From Clostridia bacterium (GTDB lineage: Bacteria > Bacillota > Clostridia > Oscillospirales > CAG-272): a DNA stretch of 39,240 nt. Position numbers and translations under genes: made by a program. The notes under the pieces were generated by a model. It saw only the letters and a list, made by a program, of their open reading frames with translations. It did no database searches and had not been told where the DNA came from. The stretch lies in assembly GCA_017467085.1 (NCBI GenBank), contig JAFTSW010000083.1, forward strand, positions 1 through 39,240. The letters are read 5' to 3'. Position 1 is the stretch's first letter. Every line of letters begins with the position of its first letter. Positions 5,378-12,837 of this stretch are shown here, piece after piece.

Positions 5378-7306
5378 TCAGTTCTTCGAGCCTGTGTAGG
5401 CGAGAAGGCCGCCTGCCTTGAGCATATCCTTCTGGCGCTCGGTGAAGGCGCAGACCAAGGGAATTTGTTTGCCGTTGGTTTCATCGGTCAACAGCATTTT
5501 GCCATCCTCCATACCTTGGTACACACCCGAAAGGGAGAGGCGGTCGCCCTGGTTGAGGGCATCGTAATCCTCGGGATTCTCAAAGGTGAGGGGCATAATG
5601 CCTGCGTTGATGAGGTTTGCCACGTGGATACGGGCAAAGCTCTTGGCGATAACCACACGGACGCCTAAGTACAAGGGAACGAGAGCCGCGTGCTCACGGG
5701 AGGAGCCCTGGCCGTAGTTTACGCCGCCTACCACGAAGCACTCTCCTGCCGCCTTGGCTCTTTCGGGGAAGGTGGGGTCACAAACGCCGAAGCAATACTG
5801 GGACAGATGGGGGATATTGGAGCGATAGGGGAGAATTTTGGCGCCTGCGGGCATAATGTGGTCGGTGGTGATATTGTCGCCAACCTTCAACACCAGCTCG
5901 GCGGTGAGGCTATCGGTCTGGGGACGGCTATCGGGGAATTTCTTGATGTTGGGTCCGCGCAGTACCTCCACCGCATCTGCCTTATCGGCAGGAGCAGGAG
6001 CAAGGACGGCGCTATCGTCGATGCGGAATTTCTCGGGTAGGGTCACCGCGGGCGCCTCGCCAAGCAGACGGGGGTCGGTGATTTCTGCCGTTAAAGCGGC
6101 GGCAACTGCCGTTTCGGGGGAAACAAGGTAGACGCCCGCGTCCTTGGTGCCGCTTCTGCCCTCAAAGTTGCGGTTGAAGGTACGGAGGCTCACGCCGGCG
6201 GAATTGGGGGAGAAGCCCATACCGATACAGGGACCGCACGCGCACTCCAGAACTCTTGCGCCTGCTGCCAGCATATCGGTCAAGGCGCCGCACTCGGCAA
6301 GCATAGAAAGCACCTGCTTGCTTCCGGGGGAGATGGAGAGGCTGACGTCGGGATGAATGGTTTTGCCCTTCAAGAGCGCCGCAACCTTGAGCATATCCAA
6401 CAGCGAAGAGTTGGTGCAGGAGCCGATGCACACCTGATGCACCTTGGTGCCACGGAGGCTTTCCACCGTTACCACGTTGTCGGGCATATGGGGGCAAGCA
6501 ATCAAGGGCTTCAGCTCGGAGAGGTTGATATCAATCACTCTATCGTAGACGGCATCGGGGTCGGAGGCGAGGGGGGTATAGTCCTCTTCTCTGCCCTCTG
6601 CCTTTAAGAAGGCACGGGTAATCTCATCGGAGGGGAAAATAGAGGTGGTGGCACCAAGCTCGGTGCCCATATTGGTGATGGTGGCACGCTCGGGAACGGA
6701 GAGGCTGGCAATGCCCTCGCCACCCCATTCGATGATAGCGCCAACGCCGCCCTTCACCGAAAGGATACGCAGAATTTCAAGGCTGACGTCCTTGGCGGTA
6801 ACAAAGGGATTGAGCTTGCCCGTCAGATTGACCTTAATCATACGGGGCATAGTGATGTAGTAGGCGCCGCCGCCCATTGCCACGGCAACGTCAAGACCGC
6901 CCGCGCCAAACGCCAGCATACCGATACCGCCGCCTGTGGGGGTGTGGCTATCGGAGCCGATAAGGGTCTTTCCCGGGATACCGAAGCGCTCCAGATGCAC
7001 CTGGTGACAGATGCCGTTGCCGGGACGGGAGAACCAAATGCCGTATTTGGAGGCAATAGACTGGATAAATCTGTGGTCATCGGCGTTTTCAAAGCCGCTT
7101 TGCAGGGTATTGTGGTCGATATACGCCACGCTCTTCTCCGTTCTGACACGGGGAATACCCATTGTTTCAAATTCCAGGTATGCCATTGTACCCGTGGCGT
7201 CCTGGGTTAAGGTCTGGTCGATACGGAGGGCGATTTCCTCGCCTACCTCCATCTTGCCCGAAACAAGATGGGATTTGATAATTTTTTGCGCAAGAGTCAG
7301 TCCCAT
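5378..7306 (-). CDS. acnA: Aconitate hydratase, Aquifex-type
   Basis: [4Fe-4S] enzyme converting citrate to isocitrate through cis-aconitate. The 642 residues fit the short Aquifex-type aconitases found in Clostridia rather than the ~890-residue AcnA. The cluster ligands are C297 (in CIGSCTNSS), C357 and C360 (CACGPC). The substrate-site histidine region SDSHTPTGG is at 118-126. DNITTDHIMPAG (477-488) and the swivelling-domain motif GQGSSREH (532-539) are intact. It is the third gene of a minus-strand operon, 20 bp after the GntR gene, with a GAAGGA ribosome site. Homoaconitase or isopropylmalate isomerase are alternatives, but those are usually two separate subunits. The Re-citrate synthase-like partner favours aconitase. 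Confidence 0.92.
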   Translation of the reverse strand: MGLTLAQKIIKSHLVSGKMEVGEEIALRIDQTLTQDATGTMAYLEFETMGIPRVRTEKSVAYIDHNTLQSGFENADDHRFIQSIASKYGIWFSRPGNGICHQVHLERFGIPGKTLIGSDSHTPTGGGIGMLAFGAGGLDVAVAMGGGAYYITMPRMIKVNLTGKLNPFVTAKDVSLEILRILSVKGGVGAIIEWGGEGIASLSVPERATITNMGTELGATTSIFPSDEITRAFLKAEGREEDYTPLASDPDAVYDRVIDINLSELKPLIACPHMPDNVVTVESLRGTKVHQVCIGSCTNSSLLDMLKVAALLKGKTIHPDVSLSISPGSKQVLSMLAECGALTDMLAAGARVLECACGPCIGMGFSPNSAGVSLRTFNRNFEGRSGTKDAGVYLVSPETAVAAALTAEITDPRLLGEAPAVTLPEKFRIDDSAVLAPAPADKADAVEVLRGPNIKKFPDSRPQTDSLTAELVLKVGDNITTDHIMPAGAKILPYRSNIPHLSQYCFGVCDPTFPERAKAAGECFVVGGVNYGQGSSREHAALVPLYLGVRVVIAKSFARIHVANLINAGIMPLTFENPEDYDALNQGDRLSLSGVYQGMEDGKMLLTDETNGKQIPLVCAFTERQKDMLKAGGLLAYTGSKN

Positions 7307-7326
7307 TTTCTTTTCCTTCTTTATAT

Positions 7327-7959
7327 TTATACTTTAATGTGGTTTTTAGCGTTTTGCACGTGCAGCACCATTGCCGCCTCGGCACGGTCTGCATCGTGGG
7401 CGGCGATTGCCTCATAGATAGCCTGATGCTCCTGCACAGAGGAGGAGGCACGGCTATGATTCTCTACCGAGGCGCCGCGGAATTTCTGCACCTTTTTATG
7501 CAGGGGCAAGAGGGTATCGTAAAAGACACGGCTACCGCTGAAGCGGTAAATCAGCTGATGAAAGCGGCTGTCCATATACTTGATGTGCCCTGCATCGTGC
7601 TTTTCGGCGTAATAGGCTTGCAAATCAAGCGCCTCCTTCAGCTCCGCTAACTCCTCTTCGGTGATATTCTTTGCCGCTTCTGCCGCCGCCAAGCCCTCGA
7701 TATGCAGGCGAAGCTCGTAAATATCCTGCAAATCCTTCGCGCTGACGCCAAGGACGGTGATGCCCTTCGCGGAAACCTCCAAGAGGCTTTCCTGCTCCAA
7801 GCGCTTGACCGCCTCACGCACAGGGGTACGGCTGACGCCCAGGTCTGCCACCAGCTTCATTTCGTTCAGAATCTCGCCACGGGCATAAACTCCTGTCAAG
7901 ATATCGTTTTCCAGGCGCTCAAAGACCTGGTCTGCTAAGGATATACTTTTATGCTCCAT
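7327..7959 (-). CDS. GntR-family transcription regulator, FCD (FadR C-terminal) subfamily
   Basis: A 210-residue regulator. The winged helix is at about 8-72, with recognition segment LGVSRTPVREAVKRLEQE (40-57). The C-terminal all-helical FCD domain (about 78-205) keeps the likely metal/ligand residues D130, H134, H178 and H200. FCD regulators commonly sense small carboxylates. Its place between the citrate synthase-like and aconitase genes (gaps of 15 and 20 bp) suggests it senses citrate or a related acid and controls its own operon. A matching palindrome overlaps the operon promoter. The ATG follows AAAGGAGGG. The effector is inferred, not shown. Confidence 0.9.
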   Translation of the reverse strand: MEHKSISLADQVFERLENDILTGVYARGEILNEMKLVADLGVSRTPVREAVKRLEQESLLEVSAKGITVLGVSAKDLQDIYELRLHIEGLAAAEAAKNITEEELAELKEALDLQAYYAEKHDAGHIKYMDSRFHQLIYRFSGSRVFYDTLLPLHKKVQKFRGASVENHSRASSSVQEHQAIYEAIAAHDADRAEAAMVLHVQNAKNHIKV

Positions 7960-7974
7960 TGTGTTTACCCTCCT

Positions 7975-9354
7975 TTAAGCCCTTCTCGTCAGCTTGCCAC
8001 CCGAAAGCTCGGTGATTTTTTCTTCCAGCTCAATGGGCGCTAAGGTGGTTTGTCTGCCGTTTTCATACGCCTCGTCAATCCACTCCTTCAAGGCAATGAC
8101 GAGGGCGTCCTTCTTGGTCACCGCCTTGTCACCCGACAGGCGATAGTAATCGTTAATCCAATAGGCGATGCCTGCCAAGCCCGACGCCTTGCCAATCATC
8201 ACGCTGGGCTTTTTACCAAGCAGGCTTTCGGTATCAAAGATGTTGTAAATCTCCTGGTCCTTCATCAAGCCGTCGGCGTGAATGCCTGCTCTTGTGACGT
8301 TGAAGCTCTGTCCCACGAAGGGAGTCATAGGCGGTGCGGTATAGCCGATTTCTTCCTTGAAATACTCGGCAATCTCGGTGATGACCGTGGGGTCCATACC
8401 GTCAAGCGACCCACGCAGGGAGGCATATTCAAAGACCATTGCCTCCAAGGGAATGTTGCCCGTTCTCTCGCCAATGCCAAGCAGCGAGCAGTTGACGGCG
8501 GAGGCGCCGTAGAGCCAGGCGGTGGAGGCGTTGGTGACTGCCTTATAGAAATCGTTGTGTCCGTGCCATTCCAGCATTTCGCTGGGCACGTCGGAATAAT
8601 GCTGCAAGCCGTAGATGATGCCTGCCACGCTTCGGGGCAGTGCCACCTCGGTATAGGGAACGCCGTAGCCCATGGTATCGCAGGCGCGAATCTTGACGGG
8701 AATGCCCGCATCCTCGGACATCTTCATCAGCTCGTTGACGAAGGGCACCACGAAGCCGTAGAAGTCGGCACGGGTGATATCCTCTAAGTGGCAACGGGGC
8801 ATAACCCCTGCCTCAAACGCCTCTGCCATGGCGGAAAGGTACTTATTCATACACTCCCGACGGGTCATCTTCATTTTCTTGAAGATGTGATAGTCACTGC
8901 AGGAAACCAGAATGCCCGTTTCCCGAATGCCCAAGTCACGCACCAGCTTGAAGTCCTCCTTGCTGGCACGAATCCAGGTGGTGATTTCGGGGAATTTAAG
9001 TCCCAGGGCACGGCATTCCTCGATGGCGCGTCTATCCTTTTCGCTGTATACGAAAAACTCGGTCTGACGAATTAAGCCGTAGGGTCCGCCAAGACGGGAC
9101 ATCAAGCGATACAAATCCACTATCTGCTTCACCGTATAGGGCTCCACGGACTGCTGACCGTCACGGAAGGAGGTATCGGTAATCCAGATATCCTTGGGCA
9201 TATTCATAGGCACACGGCGATGGTTGAACGCCACACGGGGTACCTCGGTATAGGGATAGATATCCCGATAGAGGTTGGGGTCCGCTACGTCCTGCATCGA
9301 ATACTTATAGTTTTTTTGCTCCAAAAGATTGGTTTTGGACGATGTTTCTAACAT
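7975..9354 (-). CDS. Re-citrate synthase-like enzyme (DRE-TIM metallolyase, isopropylmalate/homocitrate synthase superfamily)
   Basis: Expected to condense acetyl-CoA with oxaloacetate to citrate. The 459 residues form one TIM-barrel catalytic domain with a helical C-terminal part and no LeuA-type allosteric domain. The metal and catalytic motif DTSFRDGQQS (60-69) includes R64 and D65. The metal histidines are H264 and H266 (HGHND), GERTGN is at 295-300, and H359 lies in AGIHADG. This pattern fits the Re-face citrate synthases known from Clostridium kluyveri and relatives, often mislabelled isopropylmalate synthase. First gene of the operon, followed by a GntR regulator and aconitase, which strongly suggests citrate as product. 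Homocitrate or isopropylmalate synthesis remain possible, since no leu or lysine genes are nearby to decide. Confidence 0.8.
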   Translation of the reverse strand: MLETSSKTNLLEQKNYKYSMQDVADPNLYRDIYPYTEVPRVAFNHRRVPMNMPKDIWITDTSFRDGQQSVEPYTVKQIVDLYRLMSRLGGPYGLIRQTEFFVYSEKDRRAIEECRALGLKFPEITTWIRASKEDFKLVRDLGIRETGILVSCSDYHIFKKMKMTRRECMNKYLSAMAEAFEAGVMPRCHLEDITRADFYGFVVPFVNELMKMSEDAGIPVKIRACDTMGYGVPYTEVALPRSVAGIIYGLQHYSDVPSEMLEWHGHNDFYKAVTNASTAWLYGASAVNCSLLGIGERTGNIPLEAMVFEYASLRGSLDGMDPTVITEIAEYFKEEIGYTAPPMTPFVGQSFNVTRAGIHADGLMKDQEIYNIFDTESLLGKKPSVMIGKASGLAGIAYWINDYYRLSGDKAVTKKDALVIALKEWIDEAYENGRQTTLAPIELEEKITELSGGKLTRRA

Positions 9355-9395
9355 ATTTTCTCCTTTGCATACTTGTTTTCGGGTATTCCTGTATT

Positions 9396-9434
9396 ATTGT
9401 ATACAATTATACAACAATACGTGACAAATTGCAA
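9396..9434 (-). promoter_or_regulatory. Promoter of the citrate operon with a GntR-type operator
   Basis: On the minus strand: TTGCAA (-35, 9429-9434), 17-bp spacer, TATAAT (-10, 9406-9411). The perfect palindrome ATTGTATACAAT (9396-9407) overlaps the end of the -10 box and the start site. TTGT-AT-ACAA fits the TNGT...ACNA form of FCD-type GntR operators, so the regulator encoded in the operon probably represses here. No second good match was seen in the intergenic regions. Confidence 0.75.
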
Positions 9435-9646
9435 GAGGAAAATGAAAGAAATTCGGGAGAAAATAAAGAAAATCAGCAAAAGCGCAGAGGTGCAAGGGGG
9501 TGAGGCGTCAAGGAGGGCTACTGCGGCAGGAGCCTCGGCGCTTATATGTAGGCTGGCGTACGGTGGCTTTTCTCGCTCGGTAGCATAAAAGGCGAGGGGG
9601 ACGCATATGGTGGAGTGAGAAAAAATAAAGAAAGGTGGGGTCTTTT
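9435..9646 (+). other. Upstream region of the sipL-like gene, no recognised element
   Basis: About 210 bp between the divergent citrate-operon promoter and the sporulation gene. It is G-rich on the plus strand and contains the ribosome site AAAGGTGGGG (9631-9640). I could not find a convincing vegetative, sigma-E or sigma-K promoter pair, although a sporulation sigma factor would be expected. A short open frame here overlaps the opposite promoter and is not a gene. Confidence 0.4.
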
Positions 9647-11215
9647 ATGTTAGATGCCTTTACACCCTCTAAAGAAGAGAAAAACGATTTACTGGCGGAC
9701 GCGGCGGGCGAGAACGTTTATGCCGAATGCGCCGAGGATTTTATTCTGCCCGATTATCTGCCCGAAATCCGCAAGCTGGTGCGAGTGGACGCTTTGCCCG
9801 TTTCCACGGGGCATTTCGTGGGTAGCGAGGAGGTGGAATGGGCAGGGCAGGTGCGCTATACTCTGCTTTACACCGATAGCGAGGGCAAGCTCGCCTCCGT
9901 TCCCCTGCACACCGATTACAGCTACCGTGTTGCCCATAGCGGCACGCCGCTTTCCATCGTCTACCACGAGTGCGTGGAGGGGCTTTGGTGCCGTCCCGCG
10001 GGGCCGAGAAAGGTATCCATTCGCTGTCGCATTTGCGCCAAGCCACACCTATACACCGAGAGCGAGGGACAAAAGCCCTTATCCCTTCTTTTGCCTGAGG
10101 GGGTTACCCCCGAAGCACTTCCCTATTCTACCCAACGGGCAAGGGTGACCTCCTTGCTTTCCGATGAATACAACGAGGACACCGTCTTTGAATGGGAGGG
10201 CAAGAAGGCGGACACCTTGCAGGTAATGAGCAAGGATGCCGCCGTTTACATAGAGGGGCTTCGGGCAGAAAAGGGCAAGGTGCTTTGCCGCGGAAGCCTG
10301 CATCTTTCCTTGCTTGTATCGGACGGGGCTTCTTTATTTCCTCAGAGCCGCCGTCTGCCCTTTGAGGTGGAGCTATCCGAGGAGGGGGTTTTATCGGGAG
10401 ATAGCCTATTGGCGGAGGGGTACGTGCGCTCTATTGAGTGCGACCTGGCAGACAGCGAGTCGGGCGCCGTTCTGACGGTGTCCCCTGCCTACGTCATTAT
10501 GGCAGAGGCTTGGCGCAACGAGCCCTTGACCCTATATACCGACGCTTATGCGGCAGGCTATTCCCTTACCTTATCCAGTAAGGTTAAAAGCAGCCTCTGC
10601 TTTGTGGGGGCGGCGCGCAACAGCTTTACCGTTTCGGGAGAAACGGCGGCACACGGAGAGGCGGGCGCCAGGGTCCCGCTTTCCGCTAAGCTTTTGCCCG
10701 GCGCCGTTACCCTTTCCCTTTCGGGCAACCAGGTGGTGGTATCGGGTGAATGCAAGGCATCCGTTCTTTTAGAGTGTCGGGAGGGCGAGGGCGCAGGATG
10801 CGTGGAGGAGGAAAGCTTCCTTTTCCCCTTCCGTCTTTCGCTGACGATGCCCGAGGCGCTTTATGACACGGACGAGGTAGAATTCGTTTTGCGTCCCCTT
10901 TTCGCCTCTGCCAAGCAGGAGAAGGGGCAGCTTTCGGTGGTGGGTGAGATGAGCCTTTCTGCCAGAGCCCTGCGCCGTGAGAGCATTTCCGTTCCCGAAA
11001 AAATAGATGCGGAGCCCCTTCCCCAAGAACAGAAAAAGGAAATCCGCATCTATTATCCCACCCCAAAGGATAGCCTTTGGAGCGTTGGCAAGCGCTACAA
11101 TATGCCGCTTGCCGCTCTGATTGCCGCCAACGATATGCCCAAGGAGCTGTTAGCGGAAGCAGACAACACCAAAAGCTTAGACGGTATGGCCTGGCTTTTG
11201 GTGCGTGCTGTATGA
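9647..11215 (+). CDS. sipL: SipL-like spore morphogenesis protein with SPOCS (DUF3794) and C-terminal LysM domains
   Basis: A 522-residue soluble protein of sporulation. The N-terminal part has the SPOCS signature around DYLPEIRKLVRVDA (36-49), a second SPOCS-like unit is likely near 190-265, and residues about 467-520 form a LysM-like domain (DSLWSVGKRYNMPLAALIAAN). The order and length resemble SipL of Clostridioides difficile, which binds SpoIVA through its LysM domain to attach the coat to the forespore. The family call is firm; orthology is inferred. An in-frame GTG at 9635 lies within the ribosome site, so the ATG at 9647 was chosen. It converges on the spoIIQ-like gene with 4 bp between stops. 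Confidence 0.8.
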   Translation: MLDAFTPSKEEKNDLLADAAGENVYAECAEDFILPDYLPEIRKLVRVDALPVSTGHFVGSEEVEWAGQVRYTLLYTDSEGKLASVPLHTDYSYRVAHSGTPLSIVYHECVEGLWCRPAGPRKVSIRCRICAKPHLYTESEGQKPLSLLLPEGVTPEALPYSTQRARVTSLLSDEYNEDTVFEWEGKKADTLQVMSKDAAVYIEGLRAEKGKVLCRGSLHLSLLVSDGASLFPQSRRLPFEVELSEEGVLSGDSLLAEGYVRSIECDLADSESGAVLTVSPAYVIMAEAWRNEPLTLYTDAYAAGYSLTLSSKVKSSLCFVGAARNSFTVSGETAAHGEAGARVPLSAKLLPGAVTLSLSGNQVVVSGECKASVLLECREGEGAGCVEEESFLFPFRLSLTMPEALYDTDEVEFVLRPLFASAKQEKGQLSVVGEMSLSARALRRESISVPEKIDAEPLPQEQKKEIRIYYPTPKDSLWSVGKRYNMPLAALIAANDMPKELLAEADNTKSLDGMAWLLVRAV

Positions 11216-11219
11216 GGCA

Positions 11220-11903
11220 TTACGATTCGTAGGACTTATCTCCGTTTAAGGACGCCTCATAGCTTTCCTCGGAGATATAGGAGAGGGGGTCTACCTGCTT
11301 GCCGTCAACCTCCATTTCAAAGTGCAGGTGAGGAGAATCGGCGCTTTCAATGCTGGCGCTTTCGCCAACGGCGGCAAAGACCTCCCCTGCCTCAAGCTCA
11401 CTGCCAACGGCAACGCCGTCCACCAGCTGCTCAGCTAAGTTCTTGTAGATGCTGACTACCCCGTTGCCGTGGTCGATGGTGACGCAATAGCCCATAAAGG
11501 CGTCCTTGGATACGGACTTCACCGTGCCCTTGGCGGTTGCCTTAACGGCGTCACCGAGGTTAGCGGCAATGTCAATGCCCTGATGCACACGCCAATCGTT
11601 CATCGTGATAGAATAGACGGGGGCGGCAGAATCGTGGTACTTGGAAACGACGCCGTCCATAGGAGCTAAAAACACGGTGGGAGTTTGCTCGGGGGTTGCG
11701 TCCTCGCTACCGCCGTCCCCCTGGTTCTGGTCGGGGGTGGGCGTTTGTCCTTCGTTCTGGTCGGGCTCGGGGGTGACGGTGGGGGCCTTATTGGCGGTAA
11801 AGGCGGCGGTCAGACCGATAACCAGGGACACCACCACCAAAATTCCCACCACGACCAAATATAGCGCGCGGTTTGTTTTGACTTGAGAGGGTTTGTTTTC
11901 CAT
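11220..11903 (-). CDS. spoIIQ: SpoIIQ-like forespore protein, M23 (LytM) peptidase domain
   Basis: A 227-residue membrane-anchored protein. A single N-terminal helix (about 13-37) is followed by a Pro/Gln/Asp-rich linker with repeated TPDQN-like units (41-76) and a LytM domain (about 80-208). The zinc motifs are intact: H107-x3-D111 in WRVHQGIDIA and H192-x-H194 in HLHFE, so catalytic activity is possible, unlike in Bacillus SpoIIQ. NDWRVHQGIDI is the phrase typical of SpoIIQ. In the forespore, SpoIIQ pairs with SpoIIIAH across the intermembrane space and drives engulfment. The start used (MENKPS) follows GGAAAGG by 10 bp; a longer frame would run back through the leader and terminator. Its neighbour is another sporulation gene. 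A generic M23 endopeptidase is the alternative. Confidence 0.75.
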   Translation of the reverse strand: MENKPSQVKTNRALYLVVVGILVVVSLVIGLTAAFTANKAPTVTPEPDQNEGQTPTPDQNQGDGGSEDATPEQTPTVFLAPMDGVVSKYHDSAAPVYSITMNDWRVHQGIDIAANLGDAVKATAKGTVKSVSKDAFMGYCVTIDHGNGVVSIYKNLAEQLVDGVAVGSELEAGEVFAAVGESASIESADSPHLHFEMEVDGKQVDPLSYISEESYEASLNGDKSYES

Positions 11904-11933
11904 TTTGTTTATTCCTTTCCGAATTTCTGTTTC

Positions 11934-11962
11934 TATTTTTGACAATTCTCCAAGGTTTATAC
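11934..11962 (-). promoter_or_regulatory. Possible forespore (sigma-F/G type) promoter of the spoIIQ-like gene
   Basis: On the minus strand GTATA (11958-11962) is followed 14 bp later by GTCAAAAATA, close to the sigma-F -10 pattern (GgNrAnAnTw), about 30 bp before the start codon. The position fits, but the spacing is about 2 bp shorter than usual, so this is only a candidate. Confidence 0.3.
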
Positions 11963-12001
11963 AAAAAAGGAAAAATAATATTTTTCTGCCGCAGGGCATA
12001 C

Positions 12002-12049
12002 AAAAAGCCCGTTTTGCGACGCACCCAAGGGCGCGCAAAACGGGCTTTT
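12002..12049 (-). terminator. Intrinsic terminator of the pgk-tpiA operon
   Basis: A perfect 16-bp stem, AAAAGCCCGTTTTGCG (12003-12018) with CGCAAAACGGGCTTTT (12034-12049), around a 15-nt loop. On the minus strand it ends in a T run 15 bp after the tpiA stop and separates that operon from the spoIIQ-like gene. Confidence 0.9.
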
Positions 12050-12064
12050 CTTTTTTTGAATAAA

Positions 12065-12820
12065 TTAGTTGGCTGCGTCAACGATAGTGGTGAATGCGTC
12101 TACCTTCAAGGAGGCGCCGCCAATCAAGCCGCCGTCAACGTTTTCCTTGCCGAGAAGCTCCTTGGCGTTCTTATCGTTCATAGAGCCGCCGTACTGAATG
12201 ATGATTTCCTCAGCTGCCTTCTCGCCGTACAGAGCGGCAATGGTCTTGCGGATAACGCCGCAGGTTTCATCAGCCTGCTCGGGGGTAGCGGTCAAGCCGG
12301 TACCGATAGCCCAAACGGGCTCGTAGGCGATGATAACGTTCTTCAAATCCTCGGCGGAAATGCCTGCCAGGTCAAGCTTGGTCTGCATAGCCACAACCTC
12401 GTCGGTGATGCCTGCCAGACGCTCTTCCTTCACCTCGCCAAGGCAAACGATTGCCTTCAGACCGGCAGCCAAAGCTGCCTTGGTGCGCAGGTTTACGGTG
12501 GTGTCGGTTTCGCCGAAATACTGTCTTCTCTCGGAGTGACCGATGATAACGTACTCAGCGCCAACCTCCTTCAGCATAGCGGTAGAAACCTCACCCGTGT
12601 AAGCGCCCTTTGCCTCGTAATGCACGTTCTCGGCGCCAATGTGAATGTTGGTGCCCTTGGCAGCCTCAGCTGCCACGTAGATGTCTACGTAGGGAACACA
12701 AAGAACGATGTCGCATCCGTCCTTACCTGCTACGCAGGGAGCCAATTCGGTGATAAACGCCTTGGCCTCGGAGGGAGTCATATTCATTTTCCAGTTGCCT
12801 GCAATAACGTACTTTCTCAT
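12065..12820 (-). CDS. tpiA: Triosephosphate isomerase
   Basis: Cytoplasmic glycolytic enzyme that interconverts dihydroxyacetone phosphate and glyceraldehyde 3-phosphate. Its 251 residues are the standard length for this TIM barrel. Active-site residues are in place: N9 and K11 (GNWKMN), H95 (IIGHSERR), E167 (AYEPVWAIGTG, with the flexible loop after it) and the phosphate-binding GGS and GGASL segments near the C-terminus. It begins 17 bp after pgk with an AAAGGAG site, as the second gene of the operon. Confidence 0.97.
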   Translation of the reverse strand: MRKYVIAGNWKMNMTPSEAKAFITELAPCVAGKDGCDIVLCVPYVDIYVAAEAAKGTNIHIGAENVHYEAKGAYTGEVSTAMLKEVGAEYVIIGHSERRQYFGETDTTVNLRTKAALAAGLKAIVCLGEVKEERLAGITDEVVAMQTKLDLAGISAEDLKNVIIAYEPVWAIGTGLTATPEQADETCGVIRKTIAALYGEKAAEEIIIQYGGSMNDKNAKELLGKENVDGGLIGGASLKVDAFTTIVDAAN

Positions 12821-12837
12821 AGCTCTTCTCCTTTTCC

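Noticed and set aside
9373-9588. 71-codon plus-strand open frame upstream of the sipL-like gene
   Set aside because: It overlaps the citrate-operon promoter and operator, has no ribosome site and shows no family resemblance.
9481-9646. Sigma-E or sigma-K promoter for the sipL-like gene
   Set aside because: CATAAAA near 9583 and GCATATG at 9603 resemble single boxes, but no pair with correct spacing and order was found.
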